NCBI GenBank assembly: GCA_964586075.1
Contig: CAZPGZ010000004.1
Span: 86,357 to 150,356 of the forward strand
Source of the DNA: JBAZLV01 sp964586075
GTDB taxonomy: Bacteria > Nitrospirota > UBA9217
Direction: 5' to 3'
Length of the DNA: 64,000 bases
A program made the position numbers and the translations under genes. Position 1 is the stretch's first letter. Each line of letters begins with the position of its first letter. Positions 16,573 through 25,183 of this stretch are shown here, piece after piece. The notes beneath the pieces were generated by a model. The model had not been told where the DNA came from, made no database searches, and saw only the letters and a program-made list of their open reading frames with translations.

Positions 16573-17270
16573 AACCAAAAACTTGGTTCCAGAGCGTCAA
16601 TCTTGCGATTGAGGGAATCATCTATGCCGTCAGGACCCAGCGGCATATGCGCTATCATTTTTATGCCGCCTTGGCGACCCTGGTGCTCAGCTTGCTGCTG
16701 AGTATATCCCGGATTGAATTTATTCTGCTCTGTACGGCTATTGTGCTGGTGCTGGTGGCTGAAATGCTGAATACTGCCATTGAAGTCACTGTGGATATGA
16801 TTTCGGAAGAATTTCATCCCATGGCCAAGATTGCGAAGGATATTGCTGCCGGCGTTGTCCTTATTGCATCGGTTGGCGCTCTGACGCTCGCGTATCTTAT
16901 TCTGTATCCGGCGCTTACAGCTGCCTTCGCGGGCGGAAACTGGCATGTGCGCAAAGTATCGAACGACCTGATTGCATTTTCCGCACTTTCCGTTGTTATT
17001 ATTTTGGTTATTATCATCAAGGCCTTTTTGGGAAAAGGAGAACCGCTCAGAGGGGGAATGCCGAGCGGACACGCTGCCGTATCGTTTTCCATCTGGGTGG
17101 CTGCATGCTATCTGACGCGCAGCATTCCCATTATTGTCCTTACGTGTCTGCTTGCCGTCATGGTAAGCTGGAGCAGATGGTCATCAGGCATCCACAAGCC
17201 GATTGAAGTGATGTTAGGCGCCCTGCTTGGTTCAGGGATAACCCTGCTCTTTTTTTGGTTGTTTGGCTGA
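16569..17270 (+). CDS. DagK-PAP2 fusion (undecaprenol kinase plus phosphatase)
   Basis: A 233-residue integral membrane protein made of two enzymes. Residues 1-120 are a prokaryotic DAGK domain with EMLNTAIEVTVD and AKDIAAGVVL. Residues 130-233 are a PAP2 domain with the PSGHAAVSFSIW and SRWSSGIHKPIE motifs. The kinase half would phosphorylate undecaprenol or diacylglycerol, the phosphatase half would dephosphorylate an undecaprenyl- or lipid-phosphate. In the last PAP2 motif the usual Asp is Glu. The ATGA overlap with ybeY implies coupling. Which lipid is used cannot be told from sequence. Confidence 0.85.
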   Translation: MKPKTWFQSVNLAIEGIIYAVRTQRHMRYHFYAALATLVLSLLLSISRIEFILLCTAIVLVLVAEMLNTAIEVTVDMISEEFHPMAKIAKDIAAGVVLIASVGALTLAYLILYPALTAAFAGGNWHVRKVSNDLIAFSALSVVIILVIIIKAFLGKGEPLRGGMPSGHAAVSFSIWVAACYLTRSIPIIVLTCLLAVMVSWSRWSSGIHKPIEVMLGALLGSGITLLFFWLFG

Positions 17271-17311
17271 TATAACCGGCAGATTCTGAAACGTGATTTC
17301 TGGAGGTGTGT

Positions 17312-17665
17312 TTGATTAACCGTATTCTCGAGGATCTTCTTGCGTCAGTAAACGGTGCCCAGGCCGTGATCTTTCTGGACGGCGACGGTGAAGCCATTGC
17401 CCAGGTTGGGGAGGCGGCCAGAGATATCAAACTGGCCGGTGCCTGGAAGGAAATACAGCTTGATCATATTAAGGAAATCGCAGAGCGTCTTAAACTCGGC
17501 AATGTGCAGGCAGTGCTGTTTTCGCTCGAAGAGGGGAACGAACTGATTGCACCGATGTCAGGAGAGTACTGCCTCCTTCTTTTTTTATCTGCGTACGCAA
17601 ATATTCAGGCCGCGATGGAAGAGCTCAAAAACGCAATTGAACTTCTCAAGAAGGACATTGAATAA
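17312..17665 (+). CDS. Roadblock/LC7-like small protein
   Basis: A 117-residue protein with the alternating pattern of the roadblock/longin fold: INRILEDLLASVNGAQAVIF, LDGDGEAIAQVG, then a helix and a closing helix LKNAIELLKKDIE. Such proteins (MglB and relatives) regulate small Ras-like GTPases; no GTPase gene is nearby. The TTG at 17312 is chosen because GGAGG (17302-17306) lies 5 nt upstream; a GTG at 17306 overlaps that site. It follows the DagK-PAP2 gene by 41 nt and is convergent with accA. Confidence 0.65.
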   Translation: MINRILEDLLASVNGAQAVIFLDGDGEAIAQVGEAARDIKLAGAWKEIQLDHIKEIAERLKLGNVQAVLFSLEEGNELIAPMSGEYCLLLFLSAYANIQAAMEELKNAIELLKKDIE

Positions 17666-17676
17666 CCAAGGCGGCT

Positions 17677-18636
17677 TTAGAGCTGATCAAACAGCCCTAA
17701 TTTTCTGTATTTCTCGTATCGGAGTTTTACGAGTTCCTTCGCCGGGATATTTTTTATATCCGTCAGGTTCCTGATGATGGCATCTTTCAACAACTCTGCA
17801 GCTCTGCGCGGATCTCGGTGAGCGCCGCCGATGGGCTCCTCCACAACTTCGTCGATCACCTTCATTTGGAAAAGGTCCGGTGCGGTAATTTTCAGGAGTT
17901 CCGCCGCTTCACTGGCCTTGGAGCTGTTGTCCCACAGAATGGCCGCGCACCCCTCCGGTGATATGACGGAATAGGTAGCATGCTCCAGCATGAGCACGCG
18001 GTCAGCAACGCCCAGAGCAAGCGCGCCGCCGCTTCCCCCTTCACCAATCACCGCGGAGATAATAGGCACGGCAAGCGTTGACATCACTGCAAGATTTCGG
18101 GCAATGGACTCCCCCTGTCCCCGCTCTTCAGCACCGATTCCCGGGGCAGCTCCCTGGGTATCGATGAAGGTTATGATCGGCCGGTTGAATCTTTCGGCAA
18201 ACCGCATCAACCGCAACGCCTTTCGGTAACCTTCAGGGTTTGCCTGGCCGAAATTGCGCGTCACCCGTTCCTTGATCGTTCTGCCTTTCTGATGGCCGAT
18301 TACGACGACCGGCATGCCGTCCAGCTTCGCGATGCCGCAAACGATGGCAGGATCGTCCGCGAAGCCGCGGTCGCCGTGTATTTCTATAAAATCGGTAAGC
18401 ATGGCCTCGATATAGTCAAGGGTATAGGGGCGGTTGGCGTGCCGTGAAATCTGCACTTTCTGCCAGGGGGTGAGGCGCGAATAGATTTCAGTCAGCAGCT
18501 GGTCGGACTTTTTTTGAAGCTTGAGAATTTCTTCTTCGAGGTCAATGCCGCCATTGGAGGTGAAAAGGGTCAGCTCTTCTATTTTTTTCTCCAACTCAGC
18601 AATCGGTTTTTCAAAATCCAGATATTCCTGCGGCAA
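17677..18636 (-). CDS. accA: Acetyl-CoA carboxylase carboxyltransferase subunit alpha
   Basis: A 319-residue subunit that, with AccD, transfers CO2 from biotin to acetyl-CoA for fatty-acid synthesis. Recognisable segments are FEKPIAELEKKIEEL, GDRGFADDPAIV, RNFGQANPEGYRKALRLM and GEGGSGGALALGVADRV. Length is normal. The start is a TTG with GAGGAG about 6 nt upstream. accD is not in the window. Confidence 0.95.
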   Translation of the reverse strand: MPQEYLDFEKPIAELEKKIEELTLFTSNGGIDLEEEILKLQKKSDQLLTEIYSRLTPWQKVQISRHANRPYTLDYIEAMLTDFIEIHGDRGFADDPAIVCGIAKLDGMPVVVIGHQKGRTIKERVTRNFGQANPEGYRKALRLMRFAERFNRPIITFIDTQGAAPGIGAEERGQGESIARNLAVMSTLAVPIISAVIGEGGSGGALALGVADRVLMLEHATYSVISPEGCAAILWDNSSKASEAAELLKITAPDLFQMKVIDEVVEEPIGGAHRDPRRAAELLKDAIIRNLTDIKNIPAKELVKLRYEKYRKLGLFDQL

Positions 18637-18775
18637 AACAAGCTCCTCGCAACGTCAGAATTCTAAAACAGTGATGCCGCTCATAATGACGCGGCAGGGG
18701 ACAAAACAATTCAATTAATTGTCTATTATCGGATATTAAACTATTCTTGTCAAGAATTAGTAGAAAAATTCGTTG

Positions 18776-18804
18776 TTGACAGGTAGCCTCGGTTTTGGTA
18801 GTAT
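18776..18804 (+). promoter_or_regulatory. Sigma-70 promoter of rplI
   Basis: TTGACA (18776-18781) and TAGTAT (18799-18804) are 17 nt apart. The leader to the rplI ATG is about 34 nt and holds AAAGGAG. It diverges from accA. Confidence 0.7.
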
Positions 18805-18843
18805 CGTCCATTCATACGCCGTTCGAAAGGAGCAGTCCCAGCA

Positions 18844-19290
18844 ATGCAGGTGATATTACGCGAAGATATTGAAAAATTAGGCAAGATCGGCGACCTCGTG
18901 AAGGTTGCTGATGGTTATGCCAGGAATTATCTGGTCCCGAAGAAAAAAGCAATTGAGGCGACACCGAAGAACCTGAATGCCATGAATCATGCAAAAAAGA
19001 TGGTGTCGGACCGTATCCGCAAAATCAAAAAAGAAGCGACTGCTGAAGCGGATAAGATGAAGGGCCTCTCCGTCACCATTCGCGCCAAAGCGGGAGAAGA
19101 GGGAAAACTGTTTGGTTCCGTCACGTCCATGGATATTGCAGAGGCCATGAAAGTACAGGGTATTGCTGTTGATAAGCGAAAAATTGTGCTCGATGAACCG
19201 ATTAAACGGCTCGGCGATTTTACGGTGTCCATTAAACTACATGCCGACATTACGGCAGACGTTAAAGTCTCGGTGGTCGCAGAGGAGTAG
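18844..19290 (+). CDS. rplI: 50S ribosomal protein L9
   Basis: A 148-residue L9: the N-terminal domain MQVILREDIEKLGKIGDLV and VADGYARNYLVP is canonical, joined by the long central helix (19-residue Lys/Glu-rich stretch around 60-75) to the C-terminal domain (KLFGSVTSMDIAEAM). It normally follows rpsF and rpsR; here those are absent and it has its own promoter, followed by dnaB. Confidence 0.96.
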   Translation: MQVILREDIEKLGKIGDLVKVADGYARNYLVPKKKAIEATPKNLNAMNHAKKMVSDRIRKIKKEATAEADKMKGLSVTIRAKAGEEGKLFGSVTSMDIAEAMKVQGIAVDKRKIVLDEPIKRLGDFTVSIKLHADITADVKVSVVAEE

Positions 19291-19347
19291 AGCCAGGCCC
19301 GCTTCTCAGATGATATTGCGTTTCCTTCAGAAAACAACAACCCTATC

Positions 19348-19377
19348 AGGCTGGTGCGTGCACCAGCCTTAGTTTTT
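19348..19377 (+). terminator. Hairpin with T tract between rplI and dnaB
   Basis: A 9-bp perfect stem AGGCTGGTG/CACCAGCCT with a 4-nt loop is followed by TAGTTTTTTA. It looks like a rho-independent terminator. dnaB starts only 30 nt later with no clear promoter, so it may act as a partial terminator that lowers helicase expression relative to L9. Confidence 0.8.
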
Positions 19378-19407
19378 TATTTCTCTGGTAAAAGTCCGAG
19401 GTTGCCC

Positions 19408-20796
19408 ATGTCTGTGCAAACCGAAGTTCCCCTTCAAAAACTTCCTCCTCAAAACCTCGAAGCTGAGCAAATGGTCCTTGGAGCGATTCTCATAGAAAAT
19501 GACTCCATGAACAAGGTTATCGATCTCATTGAGCCCGATGATTTCTATAAAGACGCGCACCGGCGGATTTTCAGGACTATGATCGACATGTTTGAGTCTG
19601 GAGAGGCCATCGATCTGATAACACTGACAGACGCGCTTCGCGGAAAAGTCGGGCTTGAAACAATAGGCGGAGCCTCCTATCTTGCCTATCTGGTAAGCGT
19701 GGTGCCGACGGCTGCAAATATCAAAAATCATGCGCGGATTGTGCGTGAAAAGGCCGTTTTAAGAAAACTGATCCACACCGCAACGGATATTATAACCCAA
19801 AGCTACGATGATTCGCGGACGGTCATTAATATCGATGAACTTCTCGATCGTGCGGAAAAATCAATTTTTGAAATTGCGCAGAAAAAAATTCGTGAATCAT
19901 TTGTTTCGATGAAAAACATCGTGGGGCACAGTTTTGCCATTGTTGAAAAACTGTATGAGCGGAAGGAAATGGTCACCGGTCTTCCGACCGGTTTTGTCGA
20001 CCTTGACGAGCGTACTTCGGGACTGCATCCCAGCGACTTGATTATTGTCGCCGGCAGACCGTCCATGGGTAAAACGGCGTTTTGTCTGAATATTGCGGCT
20101 TATGCGGCAATAGAGAAAGGGAAAAGCATCGGCATATTCAGTCTCGAAATGGCCAAAGAGCAGCTTGTACTGCGCCTTTTGGGGGCCGAGTCACGGGTGG
20201 ATGCTCATAAACTGCGTACCGGCCATTTGTCTCAGCGTGATTGGACCCCCCTGTCCAATGCCGCGGGCAGGCTGGCTGAAGCGCCGATTTTCATCGATGA
20301 TACGGCCGCGATATCAGTGCTTGAGATGCGCGCGAAGGCCCGAAGGCTGAAGGCTGACCAGGGGCTGGATCTGATTATCGTTGATTATCTTCAGCTTATG
20401 CGGGGCAGGGGGGATGAAGGAAATCGTGAACAGGAAATATCAAGCATTTCACGCTCATTAAAAGCCCTTGCCAAGGAACTGCAGGTTCCGGTTATTGCCC
20501 TCTCGCAGTTGAACCGTTCGGTGGAAACGCGTCCCGGCAAGGATAAAAAGCCATTGCTCGCAGACCTGCGCGAGTCCGGAGCCATTGAACAGGATGCGGA
20601 TGTGATATTATTTATCTATCGGGACGAGGTCTATAATAAATGCGAATGCCCGCCGGATGGGGAATGTCTTTGTGGCCAGAGAGGCCGGGCGGAAGTGATC
20701 ATCGGTAAACAAAGAAACGGACCCATCGGCAAGGTAGATTTAACGTTTATTAATCGCTATACACGGTTTGAAAATTCGGAGAAGAGAGAGCTTTAA
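19408..20796 (+). CDS. dnaB: Replicative DNA helicase DnaB
   Basis: A 462-residue hexameric helicase. The N-terminal domain begins PPQNLEAEQMVLGAIL; the RecA-like domain has Walker A GRPSMGKTAF, GIFSLEMAKEQL, Walker B LIIVDYLQLM and the Arg-finger region ALSQLNRSVE. The ATG at 19408, with GAGG upstream, is chosen over an earlier frame opening inside the terminator hairpin. Near the C-terminus four cysteines (412, 414, 420, 422) form CxC-x5-CxC in a loop that is normally variable and cysteine-free; it could bind metal. Confidence 0.95.
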   Translation: MSVQTEVPLQKLPPQNLEAEQMVLGAILIENDSMNKVIDLIEPDDFYKDAHRRIFRTMIDMFESGEAIDLITLTDALRGKVGLETIGGASYLAYLVSVVPTAANIKNHARIVREKAVLRKLIHTATDIITQSYDDSRTVINIDELLDRAEKSIFEIAQKKIRESFVSMKNIVGHSFAIVEKLYERKEMVTGLPTGFVDLDERTSGLHPSDLIIVAGRPSMGKTAFCLNIAAYAAIEKGKSIGIFSLEMAKEQLVLRLLGAESRVDAHKLRTGHLSQRDWTPLSNAAGRLAEAPIFIDDTAAISVLEMRAKARRLKADQGLDLIIVDYLQLMRGRGDEGNREQEISSISRSLKALAKELQVPVIALSQLNRSVETRPGKDKKPLLADLRESGAIEQDADVILFIYRDEVYNKCECPPDGECLCGQRGRAEVIIGKQRNGPIGKVDLTFINRYTRFENSEKREL

Positions 20797-20885
20797 CAGG
20801 CGGGAATTTATTTCCCTTGCAGGCTGATAAAAATACCGCTGCACTGTTTTATAACTACAGCAAATTTTCTTTTGGGAGGGGACCC

Positions 20886-21668
20886 TTGGCTTCGGAAAAG
20901 GCAGTGTTATCTGAAAATGTCCAGAAATATCTGCAAAAACTGGACTGGAAATCCGCTATTTTAGAAATGGAAAAATTATTTGCTGTTGATCCGGACCCCA
21001 TCGTCCGTGTGCGCATCGGGGATGCGCGCCAGAAACTCGACCAAAAAGTGGAAGCTGCAAGAGAATACGTCAGGGCGGCAAATCTCTATGCGGAAAAAGG
21101 GTTTGTAGTGAAAGCTCTTGCATTGTATAAACTTGCGCTCCGGCTCGATCCAGCGAATAAACAGGCTCAATCGCACATGGAATCACTGCATTCCAATAAA
21201 ACCGTTAGTGAACGAAAAACCGAGCCCGTTGAGGCCGGTGCGTCAACGCCGGTGCGGAGCGTCATTCCGCTCTTCTCAGATTTCACCCAGCAGGAGTTCA
21301 ATGAATTCACAAAACGCATGATTATTTCCACCGTTCCGGCCGGGAAAAAAATTATACGGGAAGGGGAGGCGGGAAATTCCATTTATGTTCTTACCCGCGG
21401 GGCGGTCCAGGTGTATGCGACCATTCAAGGAAAAAAAGTCGATCTTGCCGTTCTCCAACCGAGCGATTTCTTCGGCGAGATCGCATTTCTTACCGGAAAG
21501 CCCAGGACCGCGACTGTCGAGACGACCGAGGAGTCGGATATACTCGAGATCGCTGAGGAAGATATACTGGATATGATCCAAAAAAGCCCGCGGATACGGG
21601 AAGTTCTCCAGAACTACCATACCATGCGACTCCAGAGCACGCTTGAAAAGGTGAAAGAAGTTTTGTAG
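20886..21668 (+). CDS. TPR plus cyclic-nucleotide-binding domain protein (copy 1)
   Basis: A 260-residue protein. Residues 1-100 are helical TPR-like repeats (LQKLDWKSAILEMEKLFAVD, AREYVRAANLYAEKG, VVKALALYKLALRLDP). Residues about 130-250 are a cNMP-binding domain with FFGEIAFLTGKPRTATVET, where the Glu and Arg of the phosphate-binding cassette are kept, so ligand binding is plausible. There is no DNA-binding domain. The TTG start at 20886 has GGGAGGGG upstream and matches the start of the paralogue that follows. It may be a soluble adaptor responding to a cyclic nucleotide. Confidence 0.75.
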   Translation: MASEKAVLSENVQKYLQKLDWKSAILEMEKLFAVDPDPIVRVRIGDARQKLDQKVEAAREYVRAANLYAEKGFVVKALALYKLALRLDPANKQAQSHMESLHSNKTVSERKTEPVEAGASTPVRSVIPLFSDFTQQEFNEFTKRMIISTVPAGKKIIREGEAGNSIYVLTRGAVQVYATIQGKKVDLAVLQPSDFFGEIAFLTGKPRTATVETTEESDILEIAEEDILDMIQKSPRIREVLQNYHTMRLQSTLEKVKEVL

Positions 21669-21716
21669 CGCCTGTTTGTCCTGTTCAAATTTTGTCCAGA
21701 AACGGAGATACCTTAT

Positions 21717-22505
21717 ATGGCATCGGAAAAGGCGCAGTTGATCGAAACGATCCAGAACTACGTGAGCAAAGCCAATTATAAGGCAGCCATTCCGGAAATG
21801 GAAAAACTGTTTACGCTTGACCCTGATCCCATCATCAGGGTTCGCATGGGCGACGCCTATCAAAAGCTTAACCAGAAATCTGATGCCGTGAAAGAGTATA
21901 TCCGTGCCGCAGACTTATATGCACAAGGCGGAGCTGTGGTCAAGTCCCTTGCCCAGTATAAGCTGGCGCTGCGGCTCGAACCGGGAAACAAACAGGCTCA
22001 GGAGCGGATCGAAGGTCTCCATGCAAACAAAACGGTGAAGGAAAGCAGGGTGGAGACTGAGGCCAAGACAGTGCAAAAGCCGGATAACAGTGTTTTGCCG
22101 CTCTTTGCACGGTTTTCGCAAGATGAGTTTAATGCGTTTACAAAAGTGATGAATGTCCATCCGCTTCCCGGAGGATTTCCCATAGTGCAGCAGAATGACA
22201 CCGGCAAATCCGTTTATATTATCGCAGGCGGGTCCGTCAAGGTCTACACGACACTGATGTCCGGTGAACGGGTGGACCTTGCCATGCTCCGGCCCGGAGA
22301 CTTTTTTGGTGAAATATCGTTTCTGACCGGAAAACCGCGCACCGCTACCGTGGAGACGGCCGAGGATTCTATCATCCTTGAGGTGACCGAAGACAAGTTG
22401 CGGGAGATTGTCTCGCAAAAACCAAGAATCAAAGAAGTACTGCAAAAATATTCCGAAATCCGCTCCAAAGGCACAGCCGAAAAAATTCAAGAAACAAATA
22501 AATAA
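21717..22505 (+). CDS. TPR plus cyclic-nucleotide-binding domain protein (copy 2)
   Basis: A 262-residue paralogue of the preceding gene, in tandem after 48 nt; both open with ASEKA and share most of the TPR and cNMP-binding sequence. The binding cassette is FFGEISFLTGKPRTATVET. The linker (NKTVKESRVETEAKTVQ) and the loop before the cassette (TLMSGERVDLAMLRP) differ from copy 1. Differing ligand or partner preference is possible. The gene is followed by the Memo-like gene after 25 nt. Confidence 0.75.
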   Translation: MASEKAQLIETIQNYVSKANYKAAIPEMEKLFTLDPDPIIRVRMGDAYQKLNQKSDAVKEYIRAADLYAQGGAVVKSLAQYKLALRLEPGNKQAQERIEGLHANKTVKESRVETEAKTVQKPDNSVLPLFARFSQDEFNAFTKVMNVHPLPGGFPIVQQNDTGKSVYIIAGGSVKVYTTLMSGERVDLAMLRPGDFFGEISFLTGKPRTATVETAEDSIILEVTEDKLREIVSQKPRIKEVLQKYSEIRSKGTAEKIQETNK

Positions 22506-22530
22506 CGCTCCCCTCACCGTGGAGGCGCTT

Positions 22531-23343
22531 ATGCTCCGTCAGCCGGCAGTCGCAGGTCGTTTTTATAATGGCACTTTGGAATCACTGCGGAAACAGGTGC
22601 AGAACTATGTTTTCCCGGTGGCCGAGCGGAAAAAGGTTTTGGGCATACTCTCCCCTCATGCGGGCCTGATGTATTCCGGACCGGTGGCAGGCGCCGTGTA
22701 CTCCAGTATTATCATCCCGGATACTGTCGTATTGATCGGACCGAACCATACCGGTCTCGGTTCCCCGGTGTCAATTATGACCGAAGGGGACTGGGAAACA
22801 CCCCTCGGAAAAGTGAGTATCGATCAACCGTTGGCACGTTCCATTCTTGCAAAATCACCACGCATTCGGGAAGATTCACTTGCCCATCTGCACGAGCACT
22901 CTCTTGAAGTCCAGCTTCCTTTTCTTCAGTATTATAGGGATTCTTTCAGCATGGTACCGATCCAGATGCTGGATGTAAGGCTTGATACCTGTCAGGAAGT
23001 CGGGAAGGCAATTGCGGAAGCTATACGAGAGCAGAACAAAAAAGCTGGCGAAGTGCTGATCGTGGCCAGCTCGGACATGAGCCATTATGAGCGTGCTGAA
23101 TCCGCGCGGGAAAAAGATCTCATGGCGATCCAGCACGTTCTGGATCTCGATCCCCAGGGACTGTATCGCACGGTAAAGAATTACGGCATCACCATGTGCG
23201 GATACGGACCCGCAGTTGCCATGCTTGCTGCAACGAAACTCCTTGGCGCGACACAAGCGTCACTTATCAAATACGCAAATTCCGGCGATGTGAGCGGTGA
23301 CTACGAGCAGGTTGTCGGATATGCCGGCGCTATCATTATGTAA
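22531..23343 (+). CDS. amrB: Memo-like protein (AmmeMemoRadiSam system protein B)
   Basis: A 270-residue protein of the MEMO1 family, related to class III dioxygenases (LigB). Conserved segments: RQPAVAGRFYNG at the start, LSPHAGLMYSGPVAG, LIGPNHTG, HEHSLEVQLPFLQ and ASSDMSHYE. These carry the His residues of the metal pocket. The ATG at 22531 with GGAGG 5 nt upstream is preferred to a longer frame inside the previous gene. AMMECR1 and radical-SAM partners are not adjacent. The molecular role is not established. Confidence 0.85.
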   Translation: MLRQPAVAGRFYNGTLESLRKQVQNYVFPVAERKKVLGILSPHAGLMYSGPVAGAVYSSIIIPDTVVLIGPNHTGLGSPVSIMTEGDWETPLGKVSIDQPLARSILAKSPRIREDSLAHLHEHSLEVQLPFLQYYRDSFSMVPIQMLDVRLDTCQEVGKAIAEAIREQNKKAGEVLIVASSDMSHYERAESAREKDLMAIQHVLDLDPQGLYRTVKNYGITMCGYGPAVAMLAATKLLGATQASLIKYANSGDVSGDYEQVVGYAGAIIM

Positions 23344-23424
23344 TCCATTACATACTTGTGAATATAACCTACCAATTGTTCATTTCGAGCAAATCTAACT
23401 AACTGAAAAATAAAATATTTACAA

Positions 23425-23440
23425 TGGCATGAATCTTGCT
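23425..23440 (+). promoter_or_regulatory. Sigma-54 promoter of the pilV-pilY1 operon
   Basis: TGGCATGAATCTTGCT has GG (23426-23427) and GC (23438-23439) 10 nt apart, a full -24/-12 match. Transcription would start near 23451, giving a 40-nt leader to pilV. The same type of promoter drives pilA, so major and minor pilins share RpoN control. Confidence 0.8.
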
Positions 23441-23491
23441 CATACTCTTGTGTGTGGAATTAGGATTTGGTTTAATAGAGGAGTGTACTGT

Positions 23492-24013
23492 ATGATAAAA
23501 AAAATGGCGTACAAGAAGCAAGCTCAGTCCGGTTTCACCTTGATTGAGCTTCTTATTGCTCTTGTGATATTAGCTATTGGTCTTCTTGCTGCAGCAGCCA
23601 TGCAGGGCACGGCAATCAATTCCAATGCGTTTGCGTATCGTCATGCAGAGATTACAGCAGTCGGCCAAATGGTCATGGATGATCTGCTTTCGCAATTTTT
23701 GCAGGCTACATCCCCTCCCAGCCTTTTTTATCAGCAATTTAATCCGAATCCATTAAATCCTGCTCAACAGATTTTTGTATACCAATACAATCGGTTTCCG
23801 CCGTATAACTGGGAATCGAATCCGGTTGCCACTACCAACTATGTTGTTCCGGGCGTGGGTACTTTTCAAGCGACATATACTGTGACGACAAATACCCCTG
23901 CCAGAAATATTTCCCGGGTTCAGGTGCAGATATTCATGTTAGATGCGGCAGGAAATGCGCAACCCGTGCCGTTTAATTTAATTAACTATAGAAAAATGCC
24001 GCCGAGCACATAA
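23492..24013 (+). CDS. pilV: Type IV pilus minor pilin PilV
   Basis: A 173-residue prepilin-like protein. A short basic leader ends at QAQSG, followed by FTLIELLIALVILAIGLLAAAAMQGTA, which with the GLLAAAAMQ stretch is typical of PilV. Glu at mature position 5 is present. The ATG at 23492 follows AGAGGAG; the longer frame upstream overlaps the sigma-54 promoter and is rejected. It is the first gene of an operon with pilW, pilX and pilY1 that forms the priming complex of the pilus. Confidence 0.85.
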   Translation: MIKKMAYKKQAQSGFTLIELLIALVILAIGLLAAAAMQGTAINSNAFAYRHAEITAVGQMVMDDLLSQFLQATSPPSLFYQQFNPNPLNPAQQIFVYQYNRFPPYNWESNPVATTNYVVPGVGTFQATYTVTTNTPARNISRVQVQIFMLDAAGNAQPVPFNLINYRKMPPST

Positions 24014-24023
24014 AACGGAGTGC

Positions 24024-25142
24024 ATGCTTATGATGATTGCTTGCAGACAAGATAAACAAAAAGGTTTCACGCTGATTGAACTTCTGATGGTAGCATTTAT
24101 GCTCGGACTGGTTATGATATCGCTTTATTCACTTTACACTTCCAGTCAGCGGCATGCGTACGTTCAGGAAGAGGTTGCTGATGTCCAGCAGAACCTGCGG
24201 GTCGCGATGGACAGCATAACCAGAGATGTGCGGCACGCGGGTTTTATGACTACGGAATTTTATAATACAAGTTCCGTTGGAAGAGGCACGATTAATCCTT
24301 CGACAAATGGCAACTCGACTCAGACCATTAATACCGCGTTGAACAACGCCGCAAACTCCACTACCTTGCCTGCTACCCGTGATGTTATAACAGGGGTAAC
24401 AGGGACACATGCAGATTTTCTGACGCTAAATGCTGCTGCGCCGACTATTACTTTTGCCAGACTTGATTCCAAACAGAATTGGACAGCGGGTGCAGCTTTT
24501 ACCTTTACGGTATCAACGCCTGAATCAGTCGATCTTTTCAATGTGGATGCTACCAATCCTGACTACGTAAGAATTATCGATCCCGTGGTGCATAAGCAGT
24601 CAACGTACGATGCAAACCCGACAGTTGGGGGAACGGTTTTCCGAGTGAGTAATAAGAACAGGGCCGCTCAAACCATTGAGTTGACCTGGGTGTCCGGAAA
24701 CACTCCTGTCCATGAGTATAAACGGAATGATATTATTGTAAAAATTTCTGGTGCTGCCGCCCCATTTCCTACAACAATAACTTATTGTCTCGGTCCGACT
24801 ACCGGCTGCCCGCCTGCCGGTGCAACTGCTGTAGGAGCAAACCAGTGTGTGCAGAAAGGCCCGAATGATACGACCATGTGTCTCCTGAGGATCGAGAACA
24901 ATGTAACGCAAGTTGTTGCTTCTGGACTATCCGGCCTTCAGTTTACCTATCTTCTGGATAATCTGAATGAGGTGCCTAATGCGGTCACGGCTTTGCCGCT
25001 TACGGATCTTACTCCAATACGGGCAATTCGCGTTAACATCACCGGCCAAACAGCAACCGCAAGGTCCCTGACAGGCACAGGCGAACATGTCCGCACCATG
25101 ACATCAGTTGTCAAGTTGCAAAACAGATATATGTCCCAGTAA
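24024..25142 (+). CDS. pilW: Type IV pilus minor pilin PilW
   Basis: A 372-residue prepilin-like protein: KQKG, then FTLIELLMVAFMLGLVMISLY with Glu5. The helix continues into QEEVADVQQNLRVAMDSITRD and VRHAGF, which is characteristic of PilW. The C-terminal region has paired cysteines (CLGPTTGCPP, CVQKG, CLLR) and the RAIRVNITGQTA strand. Ten nucleotides separate it from pilV. GGAG precedes the ATG at 24024; ATG codons two and three positions later are also possible. Confidence 0.85.
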   Translation: MLMMIACRQDKQKGFTLIELLMVAFMLGLVMISLYSLYTSSQRHAYVQEEVADVQQNLRVAMDSITRDVRHAGFMTTEFYNTSSVGRGTINPSTNGNSTQTINTALNNAANSTTLPATRDVITGVTGTHADFLTLNAAAPTITFARLDSKQNWTAGAAFTFTVSTPESVDLFNVDATNPDYVRIIDPVVHKQSTYDANPTVGGTVFRVSNKNRAAQTIELTWVSGNTPVHEYKRNDIIVKISGAAAPFPTTITYCLGPTTGCPPAGATAVGANQCVQKGPNDTTMCLLRIENNVTQVVASGLSGLQFTYLLDNLNEVPNAVTALPLTDLTPIRAIRVNITGQTATARSLTGTGEHVRTMTSVVKLQNRYMSQ

Positions 25143-25183
25143 TAGTTTGAGAGCGTTTCTCTTTTAAAAGGAGACAGACTGCG

